Positions 23,409 through 34,913 of a stretch of DNA of 64,000 nt are shown here, one piece after another. Each line of letters starts with the position of its first letter. Within the stretch, counting starts at the first letter, position 1. Position numbers and translations under genes: made by a program. The notes under the pieces are model-generated. The model was not told where the DNA came from. It was given only the letters and a program-made list of their open reading frames with translations, and did not search any database. The DNA is taken from contig CM037878.1 in the NCBI GenBank assembly GCA_021292165.1, positions 255,365,921 through 255,429,920 of the forward strand, written 5' to 3'. The DNA comes from Shinisaurus crocodilurus. Taxonomy: Eukaryota; Chordata; Lepidosauria; Squamata; Shinisauridae.

Positions 23409-23869
23409 ATACAGGTCCACACTCAACACTCACCTATTTGCCAACATCCCCCCCCCCCACAGGCAGGATATTTCTGAGCTTATAAATTGACAAAACATAT
23501 GGAAATGTTCAATAGATATTTTCCCTATCGCTACAGGTGCACATGGAGGAAAGGTTTACCTATTGAATTTCTGCCTCTGATGTCATGCACATTGTTAATG
23601 CATGGGAGCTTTACCTTTGGTCAGGATTCATTGTTCAAGATTTCCAGTAACAGTGCCCCCAAACCATTTCCTGGATCTCTGTCGACTACAGCTTCTGGTT
23701 GGTTCTGATTTCCTTTCATTTCAAGACAACTTTGGGGGGCAGCAGTGCTCTGCTTTGCTGCCTCCTCCGCCTCACCACACTCATTCCAGCCTTTATTCTG
23801 CTTCTGCCACTCCTATTTTCTCCATCCTGTCTTTCTGTTATAAGCCTGATGATTAGAATAGCTAGATTA

Positions 23870-24175
23870 GAGAGTAAAGAGGACAGGGCTTTCTAAGTGG
23901 TGGCCCTTCAGTTCTTGAACTCCCTTCCTGCTGCTTTGCACCTTACACCTTCAGTGCAGGCCTCTAAGAAAGCTTTAAAATGTTATTTGTCAGACTGGTC
24001 TTTCCTGAGTGGGTAGTTATTATGTGTCTCTCCACGACCTCAAACTTGGCTTAATTTCCTCAATTTTGACTGTGCTGTTTTGTATATTCACATGTGCTTG
24101 TGTCCGGTGCCTTCATTGTTTTTAAACCACTGTGAACAGTGAGATATACATGTGCTGAATAAATAAATACATAAA
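23870..24175 (+). mobile_element. L2-type LINE 3' fragment
   Basis: CTTTCTAAGTGGTGGCCCTTCAGTTCTTGAACTCCCTTCC corresponds to the 'VAPKLWNSLP' stretch of L2 ORF2. Then come AAAGCTTTAAAATGTTA, GAACAGTGAGATATACATG and AATAAATAAATAC as an L2 tail. Older than the L2 at 27156. Confidence 0.7.
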
Positions 24176-24327
24176 TTGCAAAACCACATGCACAAGGTAG
24201 GTCCCTACAACAGAAAGTCCCTACAAAGGGTAGCCCCAGCACTTTGCCCACCCAGTGAAAGCCAGCCCTACCTAGGCCTGGCATCAGCATCCTACATGTT
24301 AGAGAAGATACCAGGGCCCACAGGCTC

Positions 24328-24467
24328 TAGAGAGTGGGCAGAAGGTAGATTTCCTTCTGAAGTTTTGGACATCAACTCCCAGAAGTCCCAGCCAGCATGA
24401 CCAATGGGCAGGAATGCTGGGAGTTGATGTCCAAAACATCTGGAGTTCTACATTCTGCCCATCCCTA
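24328..24467. mobile_element. Foldback MITE, GTTTTGGACATCAACTCCCAG family
   Basis: The arms AGTTTTGGACATCAACTCCCAG and CTGGGAGTTGATGTCCAAAAC are inverted around a CAGCCAGCATGACCAAT loop. The outer parts (GTGGGCAGAA / TTCTGCCCATCCCT) also pair. No target duplication was established. Its ACTCCCAG-GC-ATG core resembles the other foldback elements. Confidence 0.75.
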
Positions 24468-25504
24468 TAAGAGGGCCCACCACTGCTGTTAGTGGTTTCC
24501 CCTTTAAAACAATTGTTTTACTTTAAAACGTGTGGTGGTGCTCTTAAGAGAAGCATCATGTGAGATGGCTGCAGCTGCCATCTTCATTCCTCCAGAGTGC
24601 CTTTGTGCCCCAACATAGGACCAAGAGGTATCCTGGGGAAATGAAGGTGATAGTGGCAGTGGCTGCTACAGCGGCTTCACCTGACGCTTATCTTCAGAGC
24701 AACAGGGTGCCTGCCAGCCACTGTCCATTCCCACTTCTGAACACCCTTCTTCCCACTTGGTGAGCTCACAGGGAAGGGGGCGGTTTATCTCAAACCTGGT
24801 GCTAGCCTTGGCCCTACCCGGATAACATGGAGGATTGCCAACTATTCCACTTGAACTGTCAGAGCCAAATTTTGCTTCCTCATTGCTGTTTTGTTTTCCT
24901 TTTTAGCTCAGCCTCAGTGATAGTTAAATGACAAAATTGTCATTTTAAATGTGCATATGCTTCTATGAATAAACATCTGCAGCTGAGCTATGGCCGTGTG
25001 TGTGTGTGTGTGTGTGTGCACACGCACGCACGCTCATGGGATTCAGTTGACTTGGGACTGGGCAGCTAATAGCAGCAGAAAACATCAGACCTTAAACATT
25101 GCAGGATGTTTGTGTATTTTCCAAGTGTAAGCCCTTCTCAACTGGAACCTGACCTTTTTATTAATTTCAAAAAAAGAAGAAGGCGGCTAAGCAGCAACTT
25201 GTGTTCAGGAACACGTACAGACCGGAAAAGATTATATGTCACACAAGTGCAAAGGAAGCATTCTCAGAAATGTTTGTCTGCATGAGATTCAAGTAATTTT
25301 GATTAGGGTGAGGAGAATAGTCACTTAGGCTGAACAAATCTCGTAATTACTGCCATCACAGCTAATACCACTCCTCCTGCTTTGACACATAAACTTACTT
25401 ATTTACTTCAAGCCTGACGAATATAATTCCTGGAGTAATCCGCCCAATGGCATGCAAGTGAGGATCATGGATGCTGAAGTGAATCGGGCTTGTGCAAATG
25501 TTAA
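24468..25504. other. Unique stretch with TG microsatellite
   Basis: TG repeat at 24992-25020. The block 25080-25480 is repeat-free, with homeodomain-like TAATTA/GTAATTA words and balanced composition. Possibly regulatory; no exon found. Confidence 0.35.
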
Positions 25505-25566
25505 ATCATAGAATCACAGAACTGGAAGGGGACTGAAATGTCATCTAGTCCAACCCTCCTGCCAGA
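25505..25566 (-). mobile_element. Short CR1 3' end, antisense
   Basis: AATCATAGAATCACAGAACTGGAAGGGG and CATCTAGTCCAACCCTCCTGCC are the reverse complement of the CR1 terminus. It abuts the 5' end of the large CR1, so the two elements are arranged tail-out, head-in. Confidence 0.8.
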
Positions 25567-25963
25567 AGGCTTGAGTACTCACACATCAGCCTCCCACAGA
25601 CCAATCCACAGTGAGTGTACAATTTGGAACAAAGTGCATCAGTAGCAGAGCGCAAGTGTACTTCAGAAGGCGCCTGTAGAGCCAGTCGCTCCAGATTGCT
25701 CAAACCAGAAAGCCAATCCACAGAAAGCATCAAGTTTGAGAGGGCCCTGGGCGAAGTGTCCTCTGAGCAGGAGCACAGGAGAAAGGTGCCAGCTGTTTTT
25801 GGGACTGTGATAAGGCAAGCAGGCTCCCAGAGAGCGAGCGAACAGAGCAAGTGCACAGGGAGAGCAAACAGGAATTTGGCAGCGGAGTTCAGCAGGGGAG
25901 GTCAAGGGGGAGGTCCCTAAGACATTTTCTAGAAAGGCAGAAACATAAAGGGAACAGAACACT

Positions 25964-26992
25964 ATGGAAGGAAAGGAATCTGCAGTTGTGGTGACCTGCA
26001 ATGTATGTGCAATGTTTGTTTTCCTGCCGGAGATCAACATGGCCTACACGTGCAACAAGTGCAAGCTGGTCACGCTGTTGGAAGAAAAGGTTGGAGGACT
26101 GGAGCAGCAAGTGTCAACCCTCAGGAGTATAAGAGAAAGTGAAGAGTTCTTAGACAGAACGGTGGATCTACAGCACCAAAGCGTAGAACATGAGCCAGAA
26201 GGGCAATGGCAGGATGAAGTGGAGTCGGAGACTGCTGAGGCAAGGGAAAATAATGTAGGGGGCACTCCCTGGAAAAGGGTGACTGTTAGGAGCAGAAGAA
26301 CTAGAAGACATTCTGTGCCTGTGGAAGCAGTGGAGCTATGGAACCGCTTCCAGGTACTTGAGGACGAGAGCAGAGGACAGCCTGCAGAGGACGAATTACC
26401 GGGCACCCAACGTGACAGCGAGCAAGAATCTGAAGGTCAGTCAAATGGAGGCAATTAAACCAAGGCCTACAGCAAGAGAAAGAGAAGAGTACTAGTTGTG
26501 GGAGACTCCCTCCTGCGGGGGATTGAAGCCAAAGTATGTCGCGAAGACCCATGGACTCGCCAGGTGTGCTGTCTCCCCGGGGCACGGATTAAGGATGTGA
26601 CAGAGCAGCTGCCGAGGCTCATACAGCCCACCGACACATACCCCTTTCTTCTCTTCCACATGTGTACAAATGATACTGCCAAGCGGAGTTACAAAGAAAT
26701 CATGGCAGACTTTGAAGAGTTGAGAAGGGAACTCAAGAACTTTGGGGCCCAGATAGTCTTCTCATCCATCCTTCCAGTACTTGGAAGAGGCATAGAAAGG
26801 GAAAGAAAAATACTCAGAGTGAATGACTGGCTATGAAGGTGGTGCCGACGTGAGAGATTTGGATTCTGGGACCACGGGCTACACTTCCTGGAAGAAGGAC
26901 TGCTGGCAAAGGATGGGTTGCACCTCACAAGGACTGGGAAGAATGTGTTTGGTCACAGCATGAGGAACTTAATCAGGAGGGCTTTAAACTGA
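25964..26992 (+). pseudogene. CR1 ORF1 protein, two premature stops
   Basis: About 343 codons in one frame. The N terminus has a cysteine pair CNVC and a later CNKC, the PHD/zinc-ribbon-like module of CR1 ORF1, then an EEKVGGLEQQVSTLR coiled-coil segment. The second half carries an SGNH-type esterase: VVGDSLLRGIE (block with the nucleophile serine), HMCTNDTAK (the GxND-type block) and KDGLHLTRTGKN (catalytic Asp-x-x-His block). An in-frame TAA at 26456-26458 and a TGA at 26834-26836 (likely CGA to TGA decay) interrupt it. The natural stop is TGA 26990-26992. The family product is an RNA-binding and membrane/lipid-interacting retroposition factor. Confidence 0.9.
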
Positions 26993-27155
26993 ATCCAACA
27001 GGGGAGGAGACATAAACTCAGGGGTACCAATGGAAGAAGGCCTCTGTGCCACAACGGAGAGAACAGCTCCAGCGGTGCCCAATGATAGTCTACCACAAAA
27101 TGTAGGGAAAAAGTCGGACTATAAAGCACATAGTCTTCAATGTCTCTATACTAAT

Positions 27156-28457
27156 TTTATTATTTATTTATTATTTATTATTAATATTTATTTATCGCCC
27201 ATCTGGCCGGCAACCGGCCACCCTGGGACGATGTACCAGCAATAAAATACAGAAATACAATAAAATACATTAAAACAATATAAAAATTTAAAAATCTTAA
27301 CCCACCCCATATTCCCGCCTGAACACCAGGTTTTAATGAGGCGACGGAAGCTCATCAGAGGGGGCATGGCGGAGTCACTCGGGAGAGAGTTCCACAGTAG
27401 CGGGGGCCCGCCACAGAAAAGGCCTCTTCCTCGTCCCACCAGTCCTAGCTGCTCTGGCTGAAGGGACAAAGGAGAAGGCCATCCGTGCAAGATCTTGTTG
27501 AGCGGCCCACTGGTGTTGCTGGAGACGCTTCCTTGAGAGAAACTGGACCGAAGCCGTATAGGGTTTTAAAGGTCAGAAACCAACCATCCTTGATTCGGCT
27601 CGGCAAGCAACTGGTAGCTAGTGCAAATCCTTCATCACTGGCGTGATGTTGATCCCGCCGGCGGATGCCTTAACCAGGCGAGCCGCTGCGTTCTGTACGC
27701 AGCTGCAGCCTTCCGAACCGTCTTCAAGGTAACCCACGTAGAAGCGCAGTACAGTAGTCTAGGCCGAGAGGAGGACCAAGATAAACAAGAAAAACGGGTC
27801 TAACTGCGGTCGTTAACACATTTTAACCTATGCCTGGACACTCAGCACCCCACCAACCTGAATAGGCTCAAGTTGAACGGGGCAGCTGAAAATTGATGAT
27901 GAGGATGTGATGTGATGGGAAACCCTGCGGCCACCACAATGAGCAGCCGGGGTCCGAAGCTCCTCCCGAGAATACCTCTGGTACCTTCCAGAGAGAAGGA
28001 CCGAAACAACTGCATACAGTGCCTCCCAAGCCCAACCTCCAGTCGGTCCAGGAGGATACCATGGTCAACGTATCAAAGCCGCGAGATCGAGGAGGACTAA
28101 AGGACATTGGCCCCTATCCAAAGCCTCTCATACATCCACCAGGCGACCAAGGCCGTCTCCGTCCATGTCCAGACTGAGCCCGACTGGCACGGATCTAAAT
28201 AATCGGCTTCTCCAGTGTGCCTTCAACTGAGCACCCACCACCGCTCGATCACCTTCCCGAATGGTACATGGAGATGGGAAAGTTGTTAAACCGGGGATCC
28301 AAGGAGGGCTTTCTTAGAAGCGGTCTACTGCCTCCTTGAGGCTGATGGCATCACTGCCTCCTCGAGGGAGGCATTCACCCGCCTATCCCCTCCCCAGTCT
28401 CTCCCTGCAGCTCATATAGCCAGGACGGCAAGGATCAACAGCAGTGTCGCCTCACAG
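27156..28457 (-). mobile_element. L2-type LINE fragment inserted in CR1
   Basis: The minus-strand frame near 27350-27420 reads GRGLFCGG, LLWNSLPSD and MSFRRLIKTW, the conserved C terminus of L2 ORF2. The L2-style tail (GGCCAGATGGGCGATAAATAAATA) borders the CR1 ORF1 end. Between 27500 and 28440 the antisense coding region is recognisable only in patches and appears internally deleted. CR1 sequence resumes by 28491 with GCCCAGAGTATGGGCAAC. Bases 28458-28490 belong to neither element clearly. Confidence 0.8.
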
Positions 28458-28490
28458 ATGAATGCACCTTGTCCACTTCATCAGAAGGAT

Positions 28491-31316
28491 GCCCAGAGTA
28501 TGGGCAACAAACAAGACGAACTTGAACTCTTGATACATGAGGGCAAGTACGACTTGATAGGGATAACTGAAACCCAGTGGGATGACTCCCATGACTGGAT
28601 TACAGCAATTGAAGGGTATAACTTGTTCAAAAGGAACAAAAGCAACAGAAAGGGAGGTGGAGTTGTGCTGTATGTTAAAGATACGTATCTCTGCACAGAT
28701 ATACAGGAAGAGGAGCTTGGCAGCCCCATTGAGAGCATCTGGGTTAAAATAAAGGGGGCAAAGAATAAAATGAACATGGTGGTTGGAGTCTACTACCGAC
28801 CACCCAATCAAGGAGAAGACGAGGATGAAACTTTTGAAAAGCAAATTGCAATTGTTTCAAGGAGGCACGATGTGGTAGTAATGGGTGACTTCAATTTCCC
28901 TGATATCTGCTGGGAGACTTATTCAGCCAAACATGGCTCCTCCAAGAAATTCCTGAGTTGTGCTGCTGATAACTTCCTCCTACAGATAGTGGAGGAAGGA
29001 ACTAGAGGATCGGCTATCCTTGACCTGATTCTAACCAACAGAGACGAGTTAGTGGATAAAGTGGCAGTTTCGGGAACTCTGGGGGAAAGTGACCATGTTA
29101 TACTTGAGTTCTTGATTCTAAGGGGAGCAAAAGCGGAGTGTAGCCAAACACGTACCCTGGATTTTAGGAAAGCACATTTTAATAAGCTCAGAACAATGAT
29201 TAGTAAGATACCATGGCAAACGACTCTAATGAGAAAAGGAGCCCAGGATGGGTGGGAGTTTTTAAAAAAGGAAATTTTAAAAGCACAATTGCAAACAATT
29301 CCCACAAGGAAAAAAGGCAGAGGGCAACAGAAGAAGCCAATGTGGCTTCACAATAAACTCAAAGATGACCTGAAAACAAACAAGGACATGTATAGGAAGT
29401 GGAAGGAAGGACAGGCTACAAGGGAAGAGTACAGGCAGCAGGTAGCACAGAACTGCAGGAACAGTGTCAGGAAGGCTAAAGCTGAGAATGAGCTAAGGTT
29501 AGCGAGGGATGCTAAAAACAACAAGAAAGAAAGCTTTCTTCAGATACATGCACAGTAAAAGACAGAGGAAAGAAATGGTGGTTCAACTACTCAATGAGGA
29601 TGGCAAATTGATAACAGAAGACAAAGAAAAGGCAGAAGTGTTCAATTCCTACTTCGGCTCGGTCTTCTCCCAAAAGAGGGTCTATGACCCCCCTTGCAAA
29701 CCTGAAGTGCAGACTGAAGGGGCAGGATTGCAGCTTGAGATTGATAGGCAAATGGTCAAGGAGCACCTGATTACTCTGAACGAGTTTAAATCTCCAGGGC
29801 CTGATGAGCTGCATCCTAGAGTAATAAAGGAACTGGCAGAAGAACTCTCAGAACCACTGTCTATTATCTTTGAGAAATCATGGAGGACAGGTGAAATGCC
29901 AGATGACTGGAGGAGGGCAAATGTTGTTCCCATCTTCAAAAAGGGCAAGAAGGAAGAACCTGGGAACTATAGGCCAGTCAGTCTGACATCAATCCCTGGG
30001 AAATTTTTGGAGCAGCTTATAAGGAAGTCAGTCTGCAAGCACCTTGAAAACAATGCAGTGATTACTAGAAGCCAGCATGGATTCGTCAAGAACAAATCCT
30101 GCCAGACTAATCTGATCTCATTTTTTGATCGGGTAACCTCCCTTGTGGACTGTGGGAATGCGGTGGACATAATATATCTGGACTTCAACAAAGCTTTCGA
30201 CAAAGTGCCTCGTGATATCCTGATTAGCAAGCTAGCTAAAAGTGGGCTAGATGGAACAACTATCAGGTGGATCCACAATTGGCTACAGAATCGGACTCAA
30301 AGAGTGCTTATCAATGGTTCTTTCTCAAACTGGGGAGAGGTAATGAGCGGGGTACCACAGGGCTCGGTCCTGGGCCCAGTGCTCTTCAACATTTTTATTA
30401 ATGACTTGGATCAGGAGATACAGGGAATGCTTATCAAATTTGCAGATGACACAAAGTTGGGTGGAACAGCTAATACTCTGGAAGACAGAAACAAAATTCA
30501 AAGTGACCTCGATAGGCTGGAGCACTGGGCCGAGAACAACAGAATGAAATTTAATAGGGATAAATGCCAAGTGCTGCACCTAGGGAGAGGAAACCAAATG
30601 CAGAGTTACAGAATGGGGGACACTTGGCTCAACAATACTACAAGTGAGAAGGATCTTGGAATTGTGGTAGATCACAAACTGAATATGAGCCAGCAATGCG
30701 ATGTGGCTGCAAAGAAGGCAAATGCTATTTTGGGCTGCATTAATAGAAGCATAACTTCCAAATCGTGGGAAGTGATAATTCCCCTTTACTCGGCACTGGT
30801 TAGGCCTCATCTTGAGTACTGCGTCCAGTTCTGGGCACCTCACTTTAAGAAGGACGTAGACAAACTGAAGAGGGTTCAGAGGAGGGCAACAAGGATGATA
30901 AAGGGACTGGAAACAAGGCCCTATGAGGAGAGACTGAAAGAACTGGGCATGTTTAGCCTTCAGAAGAGGAGACTGAGGGGAGATATGATCGCACTCTTCC
31001 AGTACTTGAAGGGAGGAGAGGAGGGCCAGGATCTCTTCTCGATCATCCCAGTTTGCAGTGACGGAATAATGGGCTCAAGTTACAGGAACCTAGATTCCAC
31101 CTAAACATCAGGAAAAATTTCCTGACTGTCAGAGCATTAAGACAATGGAATCAACTACCTAGGGAGGTGGTGGGCTCTCCCACTCTGGAGGCATTCAAGG
31201 TGCAGCTGGACAGACATCTGTCAGAATGCTTTGACCTGGATTCCTGCATTGAGCAGGGGGTTGGACTCGATGGCCTTGTAGGCCCCTTCCAACTCTACTT
31301 TTCTTTGATTCTATGA
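28491..31316 (+). pseudogene. CR1 ORF2 endonuclease-reverse transcriptase, two frameshifts
   Basis: Start taken at ATG 28500 (MGNKQDELELL). The APE-type endonuclease occupies the first 220 residues, with GITET, YYRPP, MGDFNFPD and GESDHV motifs. The reverse transcriptase follows: KSPGPDELHP, NYRPVSLTS, QHGFVKNKSC, YLDFNKAFDKVP, GVPQGSVLGPVLF, and the catalytic FADD at about 30440-30451. All key residues of both enzymes are present. A one-base frameshift lies in the AAGAAAGAAAGC run near 29525-29540 and a second near 31065-31075. The correct stop is TGA 31314-31316, inside the terminal CTATGATTCTAT repeat, as usual for CR1. The function is target-primed reverse transcription. Confidence 0.95.
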
Positions 31317-31540
31317 TTCTATCAGGACCCCTCGTCTGTCAGAGGGGCTTGGTTGTGGTAGCAACCTGGCTGTGGAGAGCTGTGTCTAGCCACCCTTTTA
31401 ATATCCCACAATGCACCAGAGCAATGCTAGGTCAGAAGCATTGTGGTTAATTTAAATGAGCCTTCCCCAACTAGGGATGTTTTGTTTCCGTTTGCAAATC
31501 GTCTGAACTTGCCCTGTTCGCAACCTGAATGCAAACATGA

Positions 31541-31770
31541 GCCAGTGTGGCGTAGTGGTGAGAGTGTTGGACTCAGGAGATCCAGGTTCTAGTCCCCACT
31601 CGGCCATGAAACTCACTGGGTGACATTGGGCCAGTCACTGACTCTCAGCCTAACCTACCTCACAGGGTTGTTGTGAGGATAAAATGGAGAGGAGGAGGAT
31701 TATGTAAGCCGCCTTGGGTTCCTTGCAGGAAAAAAGGCGGGGTATAAATATAATAAATAAATAAATAAAT
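31541..31770 (+). mobile_element. Complete tRNA-headed SINE with MIR-like core
   Basis: Nearly identical to 6613-6848: GCCAGTGTGGCGTAGTGG (A box), GGTTCTAGTCCCC (B box), core, GGCGGGGTATAAATATAATAA and AAAT tail. Low divergence between the two copies suggests recent activity. Confidence 0.92.
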
Positions 31771-31795
31771 GAACAGGAGCACATTTCGTTTTGTT

Positions 31796-31868
31796 TTCCT
31801 GCTGGCTGGGGGATGCTGGGAGTTGCAGTTCAACAGATCTGGATGGCACCAGGTTGGGGAAGGCTGAT
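31796..31868. repeat. Single arm of a foldback MITE
   Basis: GCTGGGGGATGCTGGGAGTTGCAGTTCAACA...ATCTGGATGGCACCAGGTTGGGGAAGGCTG matches one arm of the ACTCCCAG foldback class. The partner arm is missing. Confidence 0.5.
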
Positions 31869-32296
31869 TTAAAGAATGGCTAGATCCAGTTGCCTGACAC
31901 TGCTTGAAGTGCAGAGCCGGGGGGGTGGGGAAATTAGGTGGGCCCAAAGCAGGGTGCAGTGGGGGGGGGTTGACCATGGGAGAGGGGCTGCAAGGAACAA
32001 CTCGCTGAAAACGCACCGATATACATGTCTACTCAGAAGTAAATCACATTGTCTTCAATGGTGCCTACTCCTGCAAAAGTCAGCACGGTGTGTGTGTGTG
32101 GGGGGGAGGTTGCTTTGGCTTTTGGGAAGGAGCTGTGAATTACTTGTTTAAAAATCTCCACTCCTTTGCTCCTTCGCACCAGCGAACCTGTGCATAAGCT
32201 TAATGGTTCTAAAGACAAAAACAAATGAAACTTGAAGGGCCATTTCCCTGCACATATCACCTTTCCAACTCCTCCTCCTCCTTTTCCCACAATTGC

Positions 32297-32451
32297 ATTT
32301 ATGTGTGACACAAGGTCATGCTTTCAACACAGTGGAAACTGTGCTGTATTCATTAGCATGTGCCCCAACAGTGGTAAATGCATTTTGCATAAATACCATG
32401 ACAGCACTCCCTGATACACGGAAAGGGCTCTAGTGTAAAATCCCCCCCCCC
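32297..32451 (+). repeat. Left arm of a 155-bp inverted repeat
   Basis: Starts ATTTATGTGTGACACAAGG and ends in a C10 run. Every base matches the reverse complement of 33145-33300 except homopolymer length (C10 against G11). Arms are separated by about 690 bp that holds two MITEs. The identity implies a recent inverted duplication, gene conversion or a long-TIR element. Confidence 0.95.
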
Positions 32452-32501
32452 TACGTGTGCCCTCAAAAATAAGCATTCAAATGGTTAGGCTTAGTCTACA
32501 T

Positions 32502-32639
32502 CAGGTGTGGGTAACGTGCGGCCTTCCAGATATTGTTGGAACGTCAGCTCCCATCAGCCCTAGCCAGCAGAATCAATGGGTGGGATGATGGGAGTTGGAG
32601 TTCAATAACACCTGGAGGGCCACATGTTTTCCATTCCTG
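32502..32639. mobile_element. Foldback hAT MITE with TA-centred duplication
   Basis: 138 bp from CAGGTGTGGGTAACG to CCATTCCTG, arms around GGAACGTCAGCTCCCATCA / TGATGGGAGTTGGAGTTC. Perfect target duplication GTCTACAT at 32494-32501 and 32640-32647. Same class as 33521-33641. Confidence 0.92.
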
Positions 32640-32934
32640 GTCTACATGTTGAGCTCCCCATGCGGACGCCACGGCAGAGCGTCTTTGTTGTGTGCTATTT
32701 GCTCCATCTTATATCCATAACATTGAGGTGGTTTGCAAGCAGAGTCTCTTACCACCACTCCCAGGTAGCTATTGGTAGCATGGAGGTAGTGCACACAATG
32801 GCTGGCAAACTGAACCAGCATAGGCAGCTGCAGTAACTGGTGCTGATTACATATAGACCAGCCCAAGCTAGAATGGCAGGAGTCATTCGCTTTGGCTTCA
32901 CTCAAGGTAAATGTGATGACTCGTAGTTACCTAA

Positions 32935-33047
32935 AGGTGCAATCCTATGGATATTTAGACCAAAAAAGTAAATAAATTCCTACCACTCCCAACATGGCTG
33001 GGAGTTGTAGGACTTTTTTCTATCTAAATATCCATAGGATTGTGCCC
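32935..33047. mobile_element. Palindromic MITE, TAA target duplication (PIF/Harbinger-like)
   Basis: Arms AGGTGCAATCCTATGGATAT and ATATCCATAGGATTGTGCCC, continuing through TTAGA/TCTAA, make a 113-bp element. TAA lies directly on both sides (32932-32934 and 33048-33050). The 3-bp TWA-type duplication and GGGC-like ends point to PIF/Harbinger. The centre carries the ACTCCCA-GG-TGGGAGT palindrome. Confidence 0.78.
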
Positions 33048-33144
33048 TAATTTGATTTTAATAGCTTGGTATACAGAAGTGTTGATGTCTTGCTTGCAGA
33101 GAATGACTCAAAGAAAGGAATGCATGACCATGTATTGCAACAAT

Positions 33145-33300
33145 GGGGGGGGGGGATTTTACACTAGAGCCCTTTCCGTGTATCAGGGAGTGCTGTCATG
33201 GTATTTATGCAAAATGCATTTACCACTGTTGGGGCACATGCTAATGAATACAGCACAGTTTCCACTGTGTTGAAAGCATGACCTTGTGTCACACATAAAT
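33145..33300 (-). repeat. Right arm of the 155-bp inverted repeat
   Basis: Reverse-complement partner of 32297-32451, starting with G11 and ending CACACATAAAT. Together the arms delimit 32297-33300, about 1 kb. The immediate outer flanks do not give an obvious target duplication. Confidence 0.95.
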
Positions 33301-33520
33301 TGGTTTTGTTGTCCTAAGAAGATCCTCATGAGACTACAAAAGGAATATTCTGTTTCACCTGCCAGGAAAAATAGTTCTGTATAACTCATATGCTAGCTAT
33401 ATCCTACTAGCATAGGTACAAAAGTGTCATCTGACCCACATGGGATAATAGATATTTGTTGTTTGGGGACAAGACTGCTATTCTAGTGATTTCTATTTAC
33501 CAACAGACAATAGTCTAAGG

Positions 33521-33641
33521 CAGGAGTGGGCAATCTGAAGCCCTCCAGATGTTGTTGGACTGCAACTGCCATCACCGCTGACCATTGGCCATGCTGGCTG
33601 GGGCCAACAATATCTGAAGGACCTGAGGTTGCCCACCCTTG
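33521..33641. mobile_element. Foldback hAT MITE with TA-centred duplication
   Basis: 121 bp from CAGGAGTGGGCAATC to GGTTGCCCACCCTTG. The central arms GTTGTTGGACTGCAACTGCCAT pair imperfectly with the downstream GCCAACAATATCTG part. Perfect target duplication GTCTAAGG at 33513-33520 and 33642-33649. Confidence 0.92.
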
Positions 33642-33649
33642 GTCTAAGG

Positions 33650-34536
33650 TGCAGAAAAATCCTATGCATGTTTGTGCAGAAATATGTCCCATTGTCTTCA
33701 GTTGAGCTTACTCCCAGATAATAGGCTTGAAGCCTTAGAACCAAAAACACATGGCATTATTGACATGGTTTGTCACTGAGTACAAGATTTTCTTTCACAA
33801 GTAGCCAGTTGGGGAGGGGGGTGTCCAAGTGGGATGATGGCATACGGGGAGGGCTTTAACCCTTTGCCTCTTGCTGTCATCCCAATCTGGATCCCCCACT
33901 GCTGGCTGTTTGTGAAAGAAAAATCTTGCACTCAAGAGCAAACCACCTGAATAACATTGCATGTAGTTTGGCCCTTGGTGTATCAGGGCTCCTGATTTTA
34001 AATACAGCTCTAATCTAGAGCCTGCACTTGATACAATGAGCACATGGCACACAAAGCAGAAGTGAGCTTTTCCAATCACTTAAATGAAGGATGCTAAATG
34101 GGTCCACAAAACAGGAAACCTATGCAGATAGGAAAATTCCTTGTCTCCTCATCGAAACTCCCACACTGACTGCAGTCAGTGGCTGCAGTCTAGCCCAGTT
34201 GATTTATGCATCTTCAAGCAATAGAAAACATCAGTTCAGTTGGCTCACAAAAGTGATTGTGGGGTAAATTTCTGGATTATGTGTTGGTGAGGGGGAAGGG
34301 GAACGAACCTTGTCAAGATTTGTTACATTTTTGGAATACAGAATAATATCTGATATCTTTTGGGAAATATAACTTGGTCCCAAGAGGGTGGGGGGTGCAC
34401 AATGTTGTATTTGCCATTATTTTGTTATTATTTGTTATTATTTGTAATTAATTTGCTTGGACTGAAAAAAATTCAATAAAATTTATTGAAAATAATACAA
34501 CAACAACAACAACAACACAACAATAATACATCAGTT
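33650..34536. other. Unassigned sequence
   Basis: 33655-33725 echoes the short common repeat (GAAATATGTCCCATTG...TTACTCCCAG). CAA and TTATT microsatellites lie at 34425-34515. No gene seen. Confidence 0.4.
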
Positions 34537-34620
34537 GGGTTGTATCCAATGTTAGTCCTATTTAGGGTAGATCCATTGACATTAATGGGACTTAAGTTAG
34601 ACTAATGTTGGATTCAGCCC
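34537..34620. mobile_element. Small palindromic MITE
   Basis: 84 bp with ends GGGTTGTATCCAATGTTAGTC and GACTAATGTTGGATTCAGCCC, inverted with few mismatches. No target duplication identified. Confidence 0.65.
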
Positions 34621-34913
34621 ATTGGGAACAATCCGATGAGGTTGTATCCTCTTCAGCAGGTCCCTTTGCTAAACTCACAAACTTTGAGTGGGGAGGGAGG
34701 CTAAAAAGCAATTTAGTGATGAGGGAAGGGGGTTTGCAGATTGGATGGAAGAAGGAATGGTATGTTAAAACTTGATACAGCTTCAGGTGTTACAAGACCA
34801 CACTGGCAAATATATAATACTAGCTTTTTTTTACCCGGCGTTGCACGGGTCGTCATTTTCCTATAGGCACTATTTGTTCGAAATTCCTTAAGGTAGCTGT
34901 CCACTGTTTTGAA

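Larger units (their letters stand above)
25570..31322 (+). mobile_element. Near full-length CR1 LINE, split by an L2
   Basis: Order: 5' UTR (about 25570-25963), ORF1, ORF2 and a 3' end in TTTGATTCTATGATTCTAT, the terminal CR1 octamer repeat. CR1 copies are usually heavily 5'-truncated, so keeping both ORFs is unusual. An antisense L2 of about 1.3 kb is inserted between ORF1 and ORF2 (27156-28490). ORF1 has two in-frame stops and ORF2 two frameshifts, so this copy is not autonomous, but coding decay is light. No target duplication seen, as is normal for CR1. The 5' border is approximate. Confidence 0.93.

Noticed and set aside
24328..24467. Target duplication for this foldback MITE
   Set aside because: The flanking octamers do not match, so only the inverted arms are claimed.
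32642..32905. 87-codon minus-strand frame between inverted-repeat arms as a transposase
   Set aside because: I could not find a catalytic motif or any family signature, so I left it unassigned.
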